From assembly GCA_905479685.1 (NCBI GenBank), contig CAJQNJ010000032.1, positions 1 to 54,353 on the forward strand: a DNA stretch of 54,353 nucleotides, given 5' to 3'. This DNA is from an uncultured Acidimicrobiales bacterium (GTDB taxonomy: Bacteria > Actinomycetota > Acidimicrobiia > Acidimicrobiales > SHLQ01). This document shows, one piece after another, positions 9,214 through 19,481 of the stretch (position 1 is its first letter; each line of letters opens with the position of its first letter). The notes under the pieces were generated by a model. That model was given only the letters and a program-made list of their open reading frames with translations. It was not told where the DNA came from and did not search any database. Made by a program: the position numbers and the translations under genes.

Positions 9214-10250
9214 GCAGTTCTCAACCGGCGTCGTACGACGCAATTCTGATCGTTTCGTTCGGCGGACCCGAGGCCCCAGAAGATGTGGTTCCCTTCCTGG
9301 AAAACGTGACGCGAGGACGTGGGATCCCACGCGAGCGGCTCGAGCAGGTTGGCGCTCACTACCACCTGTTCGGCGGGCGAAGCCCCATCAATGACCAATG
9401 CCGTGCGCTCATCGCGGCGCTCGAACCCGCGCTCATGGAAGCGAGCATCGATCTCCCGGTCTATTGGGGCAATCGCAATTGGACACCGATGCTGACCGAC
9501 ACGGTGCAGCAGATGGCTGACGACGGCATCGAACATGCACTGGCTTTCGTCACGTCAGCGACCAGTTCGTACTCGGGATGCCGGCAATACCGAGAGGACA
9601 TCGAGCGAGCGCAGGCGGACGTTGGACCAGCCGCCCCGACAATTGACAAGATCCGCCAGTACTACGACCATCCGATGTTCATCGAGCCCATGGTGGACAA
9701 CACGGCCAAAGCCCTCCGCGGTACCGGTGACGACGCGCGCCTGGTATTCACGGCGCACTCGATTCCGTTGTCGATGGCATCAACCTCTGATTATGAGTCG
9801 CAGCTTCGAGAGGCTGCTCGCCTCATCGCGAGCGGTGTCGGACACGAGACCTTCGATCTGGTGTGGCAATCACGGAGTGGTCCGCCCCACGTGCCCTGGC
9901 TCGAACCAGACGTCAATGACCACATCGAATCCCTTGCGGCGGCTGGTACGACAAGCATCGTCCTCGTCCCGATCGGCTTCATCTCTGACCACATGGAGGT
10001 GATCTTCGACCTCGACACCGAGGCTGTCGCCACTGCAGCTCGCGTTGGGTGCGATCTCAGCCGCGCCTCGACCGTCGGCACCGACCCGCGGTTCGTGGCC
10101 GGCATCGTGGAACTGATCGAGGAGCGGCGTTCGGGTGTGCCCAAACGCTCCATGGGGAGCCTTGCGATCCGCCCAGACTTCTGCGCTCCCGGATGCTGCC
10201 CAGCGCCAACACGCCCGAGTATCCCCAAAGATACCGCCGCCAGTCGGTAG
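9201..10250 (+). CDS. hemH: Ferrochelatase (coproporphyrin-type, putative [2Fe-2S])
   Basis: ILIVSFGGPEAPEDV, VFTAHSIPLSM, SGCRQY internal Cys and C-terminal DFCAPGCCPAP cysteines; start 9201 or 9210 (ATGA overlap with nei). Confidence 0.9.
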   Translation: MSVMSSSQPASYDAILIVSFGGPEAPEDVVPFLENVTRGRGIPRERLEQVGAHYHLFGGRSPINDQCRALIAALEPALMEASIDLPVYWGNRNWTPMLTDTVQQMADDGIEHALAFVTSATSSYSGCRQYREDIERAQADVGPAAPTIDKIRQYYDHPMFIEPMVDNTAKALRGTGDDARLVFTAHSIPLSMASTSDYESQLREAARLIASGVGHETFDLVWQSRSGPPHVPWLEPDVNDHIESLAAAGTTSIVLVPIGFISDHMEVIFDLDTEAVATAARVGCDLSRASTVGTDPRFVAGIVELIEERRSGVPKRSMGSLAIRPDFCAPGCCPAPTRPSIPKDTAASR

Positions 10251-10284
10251 GTTCGAGTCGAGTCGGGAAACGAGATGGGCACGC

Positions 10285-10647
10285 ATGAACCATGCGCGGA
10301 TCGCACAACAGGCATTGCACTACCGCAATGCGATGGTTGTCGATTCCTATACCGCAGGACGCTTCGACCCCGCCGCCGTTGCGACGGTTGCGGTCGAATG
10401 TGGTGACCCGACGATCGATGCTGCGATTCGGCGAATCGGTACCGCCTGGATCCGTGGCGGCCTCGACCCTGAAGCACTCGTCGACACGTGGTCCGGCCCG
10501 CTGGTCGATCGGATCTTCGCCGAAGACCCGACGCTTCTCGATGCGATCGATGACATCATTCGCACGGTACACCGGGTGCAGTTCTCGCGGCCACGGGGCG
10601 GCGTGGCAGCCAAGCGGCCTGTACATCGGCCGGGATCGATGGGCTGA
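10285..10647 (+). CDS. Conserved-looking hypothetical protein
   Basis: ORF of about 120 aa with ATG start, colinear with the preceding operon. Confidence 0.5.
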   Translation: MNHARIAQQALHYRNAMVVDSYTAGRFDPAAVATVAVECGDPTIDAAIRRIGTAWIRGGLDPEALVDTWSGPLVDRIFAEDPTLLDAIDDIIRTVHRVQFSRPRGGVAAKRPVHRPGSMG

Positions 10648-10683
10648 TCACCGCATAATGCTGCCGTAGGACAGACTGAGTTC

Positions 10684-12300
10684 GTGTCCCCCGCTCCACA
10701 TACGTCTCATGGCCGCCACCGACGTCTCCTCACGGGGTGCATGCTGGCAGCGGTCACCTTGGTCGCGTGTGCAGCAGATGATTCCATCGACCCTTCTCTG
10801 GCGTCTCGATCTGAAACTGCGACCGCCGAACTCGACTCGACCAATGATGCCCCCGAAGCCGTCTCCACTCCGACGAGCACATCCACGACCGTGCCGGCAG
10901 CGCCAAACACCACATCGACGTCAACTAGCACGTCGACGACCGAGGCGCCCGGCAGCACAATCCTGCTGACCGACAATCTCGGTGGCGAAACGATCGGAGA
11001 TCCGTACTACCCCGATGTCGGCAATACGGGGTATGACGTTCGCTCGTATGACCTCGACCTGAAGGTGGACATCGAGGGACGTGACACCCTGAGCGGTGTG
11101 GCCACGATCGACGTGGTCACCACTGCCGCGCTCGACCGGTTGTCCTTCGACCTGGTCGAGCTCGAGGTCAAGTCGGTCACCATCGACGGAACAGAGGTCC
11201 CCCACACACAGACCGACGACAAACTCCGGCTCGCGCCACCGACGACGCTCGAACCCAATGCGGAGATCACCATCGCGGTGACCTACGCGGGCACGCCGAT
11301 CTCGATGCCCTCCCAGACTCGAATTGGACCCATCGGCTGGTTCGACATCGGGAGCACAGCGAGCGTTGCGATCGGCGAGCCGACTGGCGCTCGGACCTGG
11401 TTTCCTGTGAACGATCACCCCAGCGACAAGGCCACATACACGGTTACGATCGACGTCGCCGAGCCCCTGATCGGGGTCTCGAATGGAGAGCTCGTTCGTT
11501 CCGAGGCGGCGAACGGGCGCCGAACCACGCGTTGGGAAATGCGCCAACCCATGGCGTCCTACCTTGCGACGGTCTCGATCGGCGACTACGCCCTGATCAG
11601 CTCGGATCCCTCGGCAACAACGGGTGTTGCCGTCGAGGACGCCGTGGCGCAACGACTTGCAACGATCTTCGAGGGTGACTTCGAACAGACCGACGAAATG
11701 ATCGACATTTTCAGCGAACTCTTCGGCCCCTACCCATTCGACGAATACGGCGTGTTGATCGTCGACGCCGAGTTCGGGTTTGCGCTCGAGACTCAAGGTC
11801 GCAGCTTGTACAGCGAGTCGTTGATTGATGGGGATGGTTCCATCGAACGAATCGTGGCCCACGAACTTGCACATCAGTGGTTCGGAAACCACGTCAGCCC
11901 GTCGACATGGCAAGACATCTGGCTGAACGAGGGCTTCGCAAGTTATGCCGAGGATCTCTGGCTCGAGTTCGGTCGAGGACGCGATGTCGTGCAGCTGCAA
12001 ACACGATTGCTCGGCCGAGCCAGCGATGCGTTGTCACCTGCTCCACGAGACCCAGGACCGGAAGGTCTGTTCGCTCCCAGCGTGTATCGACGTGGCGGCA
12101 TCACTCTTCACGCGCTGCGACTCGAGGTCGGTGACGCGGTCTTCTTCGACATCTTGCAGACGTGGCTCCTACGATTCGGTGGCGGGGTGGCATCCACCGA
12201 AGACTTCATATCGCTGAGCGAGGAGCGCTCCGGCAACAACCTTCGAGGCTTCTTCGACGCATGGCTCAGCGACGGACCGCTTCCCGCCTTGCCGAGCTAG
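10684..12300 (+). CDS. M1-family zinc aminopeptidase, lipoprotein-like
   Basis: HELAHQWFGNH...NEGFASYAE zinc motif; N-terminal signal with lipobox-like LVACAAD; GTG start. Confidence 0.9.
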   Translation: MSPAPHTSHGRHRRLLTGCMLAAVTLVACAADDSIDPSLASRSETATAELDSTNDAPEAVSTPTSTSTTVPAAPNTTSTSTSTSTTEAPGSTILLTDNLGGETIGDPYYPDVGNTGYDVRSYDLDLKVDIEGRDTLSGVATIDVVTTAALDRLSFDLVELEVKSVTIDGTEVPHTQTDDKLRLAPPTTLEPNAEITIAVTYAGTPISMPSQTRIGPIGWFDIGSTASVAIGEPTGARTWFPVNDHPSDKATYTVTIDVAEPLIGVSNGELVRSEAANGRRTTRWEMRQPMASYLATVSIGDYALISSDPSATTGVAVEDAVAQRLATIFEGDFEQTDEMIDIFSELFGPYPFDEYGVLIVDAEFGFALETQGRSLYSESLIDGDGSIERIVAHELAHQWFGNHVSPSTWQDIWLNEGFASYAEDLWLEFGRGRDVVQLQTRLLGRASDALSPAPRDPGPEGLFAPSVYRRGGITLHALRLEVGDAVFFDILQTWLLRFGGGVASTEDFISLSEERSGNNLRGFFDAWLSDGPLPALPS

Positions 12301-12878
12301 GTCGGCCGCCCCCGTTGTGAGCTGTGCCAACTCGGCACGAGCCGTTCCAGAGCAACAAGCACCATCAACCCGAGCATCACTCCCAAGGAGTTCGCGCTGA
12401 TGTCTTCGGCTTCCATCGATCGCGAGGTCGTAACGAGCTTCTGTAGGAACTCGATACCGATCGACGACGCGAACACCCCAACCGCAAGATCTCCGAGGCC
12501 CCATCGCCGATGAAAGATCAACCCGACCATGATCATCACTGCGCCCCAGCCGAGCAGATGGGCGACCTCCTCGGCACCCCATGGGACGTCACTTCGATCG
12601 ATGATGTTGGTGTCGAGGCGACCCTCGACGCCACGCACGACGATGCGAGCACCTTCGGCGGCATCACCAACCGCGGCGAGGCCGCGGGATGACAGACTCA
12701 ACCACAGAACTGCGATGACGGTCACCGCCATCATCATGACGCCGAGTGCGGCCATGACCCGGGCACGTGAATCCTGCCGATCCATCATCTCGTCGACCTC
12801 CGATTCGATCACCACATCGTCTTCGCACGCATCATCGAGCAGGGTACATCGGTGCGGCCCACCCGGCCGCTCAGCCAT
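12297..12878 (-). CDS. VanZ-like membrane protein
   Basis: Hydrophobic protein with HLLGWGAVMIMVGLIF and VFASSIGIEFLQKLVTTSRSMEAEDISANSLGVMLG (VanZ family pattern). Confidence 0.7.
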   Translation of the reverse strand: MAERPGGPHRCTLLDDACEDDVVIESEVDEMMDRQDSRARVMAALGVMMMAVTVIAVLWLSLSSRGLAAVGDAAEGARIVVRGVEGRLDTNIIDRSDVPWGAEEVAHLLGWGAVMIMVGLIFHRRWGLGDLAVGVFASSIGIEFLQKLVTTSRSMEAEDISANSLGVMLGLMVLVALERLVPSWHSSQRGRPT

Positions 12879-12927
12879 TCGTCACATCGAGTTCGTGTCC
12901 TGACGCGCACCGTTCTACGATCTGGCG

Positions 12928-13995
12928 ATGTTGATCGAGTCACTCGACACGCGAATCGTCGAGCTGACGCTGCCCCGGCCGATCAGCACCTCGATCCATT
13001 GGATGCACTCGGTTGGGTGTGTCTTGGTCACTGCCCGCACCGACGACGGGCTCGTTGGACAGGGGTACGCCTTCACACTCAACGCAGACCGCATCGGGGC
13101 TTTTGACGAAACGATCCGTGGCCTTTCACACCTCGTCATCGGACAGGATCCACGAAATGTCGGAAAGGTGTTTGCCGACATCTGGGCAGCGCTGAACCCG
13201 ACTGGCCACAAAGGCATCACGATCGGCGCGTTGTCTGCGATCGACGTCGCACTCTGGGACATTGTTGGGAAGGCCGCCGAAATGCCCCTTTCGAAATTGT
13301 TCGGCGGTGTCCGGGACCGGGTCGACACCTATGCGAGCAGCGGCCTCTGGTTGTCGGATTCCATCGACGATCTCATGGCCGAGGCGGGCCGCTTCGTCGA
13401 TGCTGGGTTCGTGGGCATGAAGATGCGAGTCGGGTCGGACGCTCTCGAGACCGACGTGGAGCGCGTCCGAGCCGTGCGGGACGCCATTGGCCCCGAGACC
13501 GACCTGTACGTGGACGCAAATCAGGGCCTCACGCCGAAACAGGCGATAAAGCTCGGTCGTCGACTCGAGGAGTTCAACCTGGTTTGGATCGAAGAACCAG
13601 TTGCCTACAACGATCTCATCGGGCACGCCGAGATACGCGCCGCGCTCGACACTCCGGTCGCGTCAGGTGAGACCGAGTACACCCGTTTCGGGATGCAGGC
13701 GATCCTCGATGCCCGCGCCGTCGACGTGTTGATGCCCGATCTGCAGCGCGTCGGTGGTTTCAGCGAGTTCCGACGCGCAGCGGCGCTGGCCTCAACGCAC
13801 AACGTCGCCGTGTCGAGCCACTTCTTCACCGAGTACAGCCTCAGCCTCGCAGGCTCCCTGGCCAACTGCATCTCGGTCGAGCACATCGACTGGTTCGCTC
13901 CGCTGTTCAACGAGGCGCTGGAGTTCGATGGTGGCCAACTCGTCGTCGCGGACCGCCCCGGAACCGGCTTCACGTTCGATCAGTCGATCCGGTGA
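12928..13995 (+). CDS. Mandelate racemase / muconate lactonizing enzyme (enolase superfamily)
   Basis: GFVGMKMRVG, DLYVDANQGLT, VWIEEPV, ASGETEYTRFG metal- and base-residue motifs. Confidence 0.9.
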   Translation: MLIESLDTRIVELTLPRPISTSIHWMHSVGCVLVTARTDDGLVGQGYAFTLNADRIGAFDETIRGLSHLVIGQDPRNVGKVFADIWAALNPTGHKGITIGALSAIDVALWDIVGKAAEMPLSKLFGGVRDRVDTYASSGLWLSDSIDDLMAEAGRFVDAGFVGMKMRVGSDALETDVERVRAVRDAIGPETDLYVDANQGLTPKQAIKLGRRLEEFNLVWIEEPVAYNDLIGHAEIRAALDTPVASGETEYTRFGMQAILDARAVDVLMPDLQRVGGFSEFRRAAALASTHNVAVSSHFFTEYSLSLAGSLANCISVEHIDWFAPLFNEALEFDGGQLVVADRPGTGFTFDQSIR

Positions 13996-14117
13996 GACCG
14001 CGCGATCGGGCCACTCCACACGTCTGATCCGACCGACGTCGCATGGTTCGCACACCGGTGTCGTGGAGCCCCCTTGTTCACGCGTCAGGAGACTGCAATG
14101 TTCATGTCACACAACGG

Positions 14118-14132
14118 TGATAATGATTTGCA
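14118..14132. promoter_or_regulatory. Candidate Zur/Fur-family operator
   Basis: TGATAAT-G-ATTTGCA: 7-1-7 dyad, 5 of 7 arm positions complementary. Confidence 0.45.
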
Positions 14133-14251
14133 TCTCTTACCCGATTCTAAAACGTAGAAGGAATGAATCGAATGAACTAGTCGTTGTAGGTAGTGACTCC
14201 ACAGACAGTGCCTTCAACAACACCGAGTGGGAGAGGAAAACACACGTCATC

Positions 14252-14494
14252 ATGGCAATAACCGAAAATCCCCAAATCACCAGCGATCTCGCCGACCTGA
14301 TCAATGAACGGGTCGACAACCTTGCTGCGTTGATCACGGTCACAGCTGAACAGCTCGATGACCGTACTCGCGCAGGCGATGCACTCGACGCCGGTGCACA
14401 CCGAACAGCCGAACTCGTCGAACTCGTCTTCGGTGGGGCAACCCCATCGGTCGAGAACTACCTCGCTTCCCAGCACGAGCTCCAAGCCGCCTGA
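14252..14494 (+). CDS. Small hypothetical protein (80 aa)
   Basis: MAITENPQITSDLADLINERVDNLAALITVTAEQL...; GAGAGGA upstream; discrete transcription unit with a terminator. Confidence 0.65.
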   Translation: MAITENPQITSDLADLINERVDNLAALITVTAEQLDDRTRAGDALDAGAHRTAELVELVFGGATPSVENYLASQHELQAA

Positions 14495-14509
14495 CCAGGC
14501 AAAGAATGC

Positions 14510-14594
14510 ACGCTCGGGAACTCCCCCGTTCCTGAGCGTCAAAGACACAGACCGGGTCCGAATCCCCCTCCTCGGGCCCGGTCTTTGTCGTTTT
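14510..14594 (+). terminator. Tandem hairpins; the second is a rho-independent terminator
   Basis: Hairpin 1 ACGCTCGGGAAC-tccccc-GTTCCTGAGCGT (14510-14539); hairpin 2 AGACCGGGTCCG-N12-CGGGCCCGGTCT (14549-14584), then TTGTCGTTTT. Confidence 0.8.
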
Positions 14595-14734
14595 ACGACC
14601 CGTCGATCTCGCTTCACCTCGCGTCGATGGGCTGAACGCGTGCATCCCGTGTCCTTCACATGCCACCTGCGCGGCGTCCGTGCCCGCTACGGTCAAGCGC
14701 GTCGTGTGTGGAGGCCACCGAGCGTGGACTAACA

Positions 14735-14752
14735 TACGAACACCCGTTCGTA
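14735..14752. promoter_or_regulatory. LexA/SOS-box-like perfect palindrome
   Basis: TACGAAC-ACCC-GTTCGTA, matches the CGAAC-N4-GTTCG actinobacterial/Gram-positive SOS box; adjacent TACAAT -10-like hexamer at 14751-14756. Confidence 0.65.
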
Positions 14753-14857
14753 CAATTACCCTTCCGGGAGCAAGCTCGCAGGAACCCGAAGGGTTCCCGG
14801 TGACCACGTCGGTTGACCACGGTCCTCGAGCGGAAGTCTCGACAAGAAGAGAGCAAC

Positions 14858-17305
14858 ATGACTGACCAGCCAGGTCTTTTCAGCAACAACTTCGCCGCCG
14901 AGGTCATCGACACTCCGGTCGCCGATGAGATGAGCGAGAGCTTCCTTGCCTACTCACTCTCGGTGATCACCGCGCGTGCGATTCCCGACGTGAGAGACGG
15001 ACTGAAACCCGTGCAGCGACGGATTCTGTATTCCATGCTGCAACAGGGCATTCGTCCCGATGCCGACTTTCGCAAATGTGCTGGCGTCGTCGGCGACACG
15101 ATGGGCAAGTACCACCCGCACGGCGATTCGGCGATCTACGAAACACTCGTACGGATGGGGCAGGACTTCACTCGTGGACTCACCTTCATCACCCCACAGG
15201 GGAACTTCGGCACGCTCGACGACCCACCCGCCGCGTACCGATACACCGAATGCAAGTTGTCACCCGCGGCCATGGACATGGTCAGCGAGATCGATGAGGA
15301 GACAGTCGACTTCTCGCCCACGTTCGATGGCCTTCGGGACGAGCCAACGGTCCTGCCCGCGCTGATTCCCAATCTTCTGGTCAACGGCACGACCGGGATA
15401 GCGGTTGGCATGGCGACCAACATGCCCACGCACAACTTGCGAGAGGTCTACGCGGCCATCGAGCTGGTGATGAAGAAGCGTCGGCCCAAACCAACCGTCG
15501 ACGAGTTGATGGAGGTGCTACCTGGTCCAGATTTCCCGAGCGGCGGCATCCTCGTCGACGACGGCCTTCGAGAGGCATACGAGACTGGTCGAGGCACCGT
15601 TCGTATTCGAGCCAAGGCCGAGACGATCAAGCTCACGCGAAGCCGGGAAGCACTCGTCATCACCGAACTGCCCTACATGGTTGGACCCGAGAAGATCATC
15701 ACCAAGATCAACGAACTCGCCGCCGTCGGCAAACTCCCCGGCGTCGATGAGCGCGAAGGGGCAAAGAACCTGTCCGACAAGAATTCGGGCCTTCGTATCC
15801 AGATCGACCTACGCCCAGGGGCCAGCGCGAAAGCCGTGCTCGCCAACCTGTACCGAATGACGCCACTCGAAGAAACCTTCGGTATCAACAACGTTGTTCT
15901 GGTGGACGGCGTGCCGACCACGCTGGGCCTCTGGGACCTCTGCAACTACTACGTCTCACACCGCCTCGAGGTCATTGTTCGACGGACCGAGTATCGACTC
16001 ACGAAGTGGGAAGCTCGCCTGCACATCGTGGCCGGCATACTCATTGCGCTCGACAACATCGACCGGGTGATCGAAATCATCCGGTCGAGCCAGGACGGCC
16101 CCGAGGCCGAGACCCAGCTCATGGCCGAACTCGACCTCAGCCAGATACAGGCAAAGCACATTCTCGACATGCCGCTGCGCCGTCTGACCGCACTAGAGGT
16201 GCAGAAGCTCGAAGCTGAAGCCCAGGAGCTCGAGGAGAAGATTCTCGACGCGCAGAAACTGCTCGCGTCCGAGCAACGACAACGGACCGTCGTCCTGAGC
16301 GAATTGGCGAAGGCCGTCGACGAGTACGGTGTCGACCGCCGCACGATCATCACTTCTGAGGATGAGTTTGCAGCGATCGACCTCAGCAGCCTCGAGAGTG
16401 GTGGTGACGACGAGATCCCCGACGCCCCATGTGTCGTCACGTTGTCGACGAGCGGCTATGTCGGCCGGGCCCCGACCGAGGGCGCCAAGCGAGCCACGCC
16501 AGGGCGACACGACGTCATCGTCGCCTCGCGAATCGGCTCCACGCGTGCACCCGTGTTTGCAGTGACCAACGAGGGTTTTGCTCGCATGGCACTTGGACTC
16601 GAACTGAGCGAAGTGGGCGGGCGGTCGCGTGGCACCGAAACCCGTAAGGCCTTCGGCACCAACAAAGGCGAAGAGGTGCTCACGATCGTCACGCCGACGA
16701 CCGAGACGTCGGAGAACCTCGTACTCGTGACAGAAAACGGTGTGACAAAGCAACTGTCGGCTGAAGAGGTCGGCGGCACTCGACCCGGCCAGTCACTCAT
16801 CAATCTCAAACCACAGGACAGTCTCGTTGCCGCGTTCACTGCGCCCCCCGGCGCCGACGTTGTGATCGTCGCGAGCGACGGTCAGGTATTACGAACCGCT
16901 GTGGATGGCATCAGCCTGCAAGGACGTAATGCATCGGGTGTTGCGGGCATGAAGCTGAAGGATGGAGCCAAGGTCATCGCGGCGGGCGCAATCATCGGCG
17001 ACGAGCACATTCTCACCGTGACCGACAAGGCAACTGCCAAGCTCACGCCATCATCGGAGTTCGAGCGTAAGGGTCGCGGAGGCACCGGCGTGCGCGTCAC
17101 CCGCTTCACCACTGAGAAGGCCCTGACCTACGCCCACATCGGTGCTGTCGAGGACCTTTTGGCAGTTGTTGGTTCTGACGACGATCCCAGCAAGCCGGCT
17201 CCCGACCCAATCCCGGTCATCCTCGAGGCAACCAAGCGTGACCTCGTCAGTGCCGCTACCGATGCACCGATCCTCGTCGTCGGCGTCGCTCGCTTTGCGC
17301 GTTGA
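14858..17305 (+). CDS. Type IIA topoisomerase subunit A (topoisomerase IV ParC or GyrA-like)
   Basis: [28 protein letters not shown] catalytic Tyr; no canonical QRRGGKG GyrA box (has [14 protein letters not shown]). Confidence 0.9.
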   Translation: MTDQPGLFSNNFAAEVIDTPVADEMSESFLAYSLSVITARAIPDVRDGLKPVQRRILYSMLQQGIRPDADFRKCAGVVGDTMGKYHPHGDSAIYETLVRMGQDFTRGLTFITPQGNFGTLDDPPAAYRYTECKLSPAAMDMVSEIDEETVDFSPTFDGLRDEPTVLPALIPNLLVNGTTGIAVGMATNMPTHNLREVYAAIELVMKKRRPKPTVDELMEVLPGPDFPSGGILVDDGLREAYETGRGTVRIRAKAETIKLTRSREALVITELPYMVGPEKIITKINELAAVGKLPGVDEREGAKNLSDKNSGLRIQIDLRPGASAKAVLANLYRMTPLEETFGINNVVLVDGVPTTLGLWDLCNYYVSHRLEVIVRRTEYRLTKWEARLHIVAGILIALDNIDRVIEIIRSSQDGPEAETQLMAELDLSQIQAKHILDMPLRRLTALEVQKLEAEAQELEEKILDAQKLLASEQRQRTVVLSELAKAVDEYGVDRRTIITSEDEFAAIDLSSLESGGDDEIPDAPCVVTLSTSGYVGRAPTEGAKRATPGRHDVIVASRIGSTRAPVFAVTNEGFARMALGLELSEVGGRSRGTETRKAFGTNKGEEVLTIVTPTTETSENLVLVTENGVTKQLSAEEVGGTRPGQSLINLKPQDSLVAAFTAPPGADVVIVASDGQVLRTAVDGISLQGRNASGVAGMKLKDGAKVIAAGAIIGDEHILTVTDKATAKLTPSSEFERKGRGGTGVRVTRFTTEKALTYAHIGAVEDLLAVVGSDDDPSKPAPDPIPVILEATKRDLVSAATDAPILVVGVARFAR

Positions 17306-17376
17306 TTTCGCTCGCTGAACGAGTTTCTCGCCTGGCGGCTCCACACATCGAACTCACATAGAATCAAGAAGAACCC

Positions 17377-19437
17377 ATGGCCAACACAACCACGAACGCA
17401 CCCACAACCGGCTACGACGCGGCCGACATCGAGACCCTCGAAGGCCTCGACGCTGTCCGCAAACGTCCGGGCATGTACATCGGTGGCACCGGATCGGCAG
17501 GTCTCATGCACCTGGTCTGGGAGCTCATCGACAACTCCGTCGACGAGGCTGCAGCTGGCGAAGCCAACAAGGTCTTCGTCACGTTTCATCGCGATGACTC
17601 GGTCGAAGTGACCGACAATGGCCGCGGTATCCCTATTGGGAAACATCCGAAGCGAAAAGTGTCAGCACTCGAGGTAGTGCTCACCGAGCTGCACGCGGGA
17701 GGCAAGTTCGGTGGCGGGGCGTACGCGTCATCGGGTGGCCTCCATGGTGTGGGTGCATCGGTGGTCAACGCATTGTCAGTGAAACTCAAGGCCGAGGTCG
17801 ACCGCGAGGGCAGCACGTGGGCTCTCGATTTCAGCGAGCGCGTACCCGGTCATTTCACCGGCTCCTCGTTCAAGAGGGGCCACGAACTCAAGAAGATCGC
17901 ACGCACGAAGAAGACCGGCACACGAATCCGCTTCTGGCCTGATACCGACATCTTCGACCCAGAAGCCGCCATCGAATGGGACGAGGTGGTCCGTCGCGTG
18001 AAGCTCGCCTGCTTTCTCGTGCCCGGACTTCGAATCACGCTCGAAGACAGGCGGACCGGTTCGAGGCGAGATCCGGTCGAGTTCCTGTCACGCGGAGGGC
18101 TCAAGGACCTTGTCAACGACATGGCCGGTGACAAAGGCACGATCACTGACGTGATCGCCTTGTCGGGCATCGACACCTTCGAAGAGAAGGTTCCCATCGA
18201 CGGCAAGATGACAATGGTCGAGCGGGAGTGCACCGTCGATGTTGCCCTGCGTTGGGTGGACGGATTCGACAGCCAGGTGATCACGTTCGTCAACACGATT
18301 CCCACGAATGAAGGCGGCACGCACCTCATCGGATTCGAGCGAGCCATGACCAAGGCAGCCAATGATGTGTTGTTGAAGGACATGCGCAAGCTGGCCAAGC
18401 TCGAGAAGAGCAACAAACACAAGGCGAACAAGGACGACGTGCAAGAAGGCCTCGTCGCCGTGTGCAAGGTCACGTTCCCCGAACCTCAGTTCCGTGGACA
18501 AACCAAACAGGAGTTGGGAACTCCGGGCGTTCAAAAGATCGTCTACGACGTCGTCAAGCAGGGCATGGTCGACTGGTACAACGGAGTGGGGTCGAAGAAG
18601 ACCCATGTCAACGGCGTCCGAGACAAGATCGCCATGGCGATCATCAACCGTGTCAGCACGAAGCAGGCGCTCGACAACAAACGAAAGCTCACCAGCCTCG
18701 GCAGCACGGGCATGCCGGGCAAGCTCGCCGACTGCCGCAATCACGGCCCCGATTCCGAGCTGCTGATCGTGGAGGGTGACTCGGCAGCTGGCCCCGCCAA
18801 ACAGGGTCGCAACGCGGAGTACATGGCAGTTCTGCCGCTTCGAGGCAAGGTCGTCAACGCCGGCAAGGCCACCCTCAAGCAGGTTCTCGACAACGCCGAA
18901 GCCCAGAATCTGTTCACCGCCATTGGGGGTGGCTCGGGCAAAGACTTCGACCTCACCCAGACCCGCTACGGCCGCATCATCATCTTGTGCGACGCCGACG
19001 TCGACGGCAGCCACATTCGATGCCTGGTTCTCACGCTGCTCTACAAGTACATGCGTCCCCTGATCGAGGCCGGGCGGGTGTATGCCGCACAACCACCACT
19101 GTTCAGCACGAAGGTTGGCGGGAAGGCCTACCGGGCCTTCACCGACGAACACCGAGACCAGATCACCGCTGAACTGTCCACGGGCAATCGCAAGGCCGAG
19201 AGCATCAAATGGCAGCGCTTCAAAGGCCTTGGCGAGATGAACGTCGATGAGCTCGAACACGCGGCGCTCAATCCCGACACACGGATCCTCCGTCGTCTCA
19301 CGATCGAAGACGCAGAGACCGAACGCCGCCGAGCCGAGACCATGTTCGACGTGCTCATGGGCTCCGATGTGTCCATCCGTCGCGACTACATCATCAAGAA
19401 CTCCGACGATTTCGACGCTGCAGCGCTGGACGTCTGA
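17377..19437 (+). CDS. Type IIA topoisomerase subunit B (topoisomerase IV ParE or GyrB-like)
   Basis: VRKRPGMYIGGTG, ELIDNSVDEA, ASSGGLHGVGASVVNALS, LIVEGDSAAGPAKQGR, ILCDADVDGSHIR. Confidence 0.93.
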   Translation: MANTTTNAPTTGYDAADIETLEGLDAVRKRPGMYIGGTGSAGLMHLVWELIDNSVDEAAAGEANKVFVTFHRDDSVEVTDNGRGIPIGKHPKRKVSALEVVLTELHAGGKFGGGAYASSGGLHGVGASVVNALSVKLKAEVDREGSTWALDFSERVPGHFTGSSFKRGHELKKIARTKKTGTRIRFWPDTDIFDPEAAIEWDEVVRRVKLACFLVPGLRITLEDRRTGSRRDPVEFLSRGGLKDLVNDMAGDKGTITDVIALSGIDTFEEKVPIDGKMTMVERECTVDVALRWVDGFDSQVITFVNTIPTNEGGTHLIGFERAMTKAANDVLLKDMRKLAKLEKSNKHKANKDDVQEGLVAVCKVTFPEPQFRGQTKQELGTPGVQKIVYDVVKQGMVDWYNGVGSKKTHVNGVRDKIAMAIINRVSTKQALDNKRKLTSLGSTGMPGKLADCRNHGPDSELLIVEGDSAAGPAKQGRNAEYMAVLPLRGKVVNAGKATLKQVLDNAEAQNLFTAIGGGSGKDFDLTQTRYGRIIILCDADVDGSHIRCLVLTLLYKYMRPLIEAGRVYAAQPPLFSTKVGGKAYRAFTDEHRDQITAELSTGNRKAESIKWQRFKGLGEMNVDELEHAALNPDTRILRRLTIEDAETERRRAETMFDVLMGSDVSIRRDYIIKNSDDFDAAALDV

Positions 19438-19481
19438 CTCCCCCGGAGCTTCACTCCCCCTGGCCCCACTAGGGTCTCGTG

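Noticed and set aside
18088-19260. 390-aa minus-strand ORF
   Set aside because: Antisense to the strongly conserved topoisomerase subunit B; typical high-GC spurious ORF
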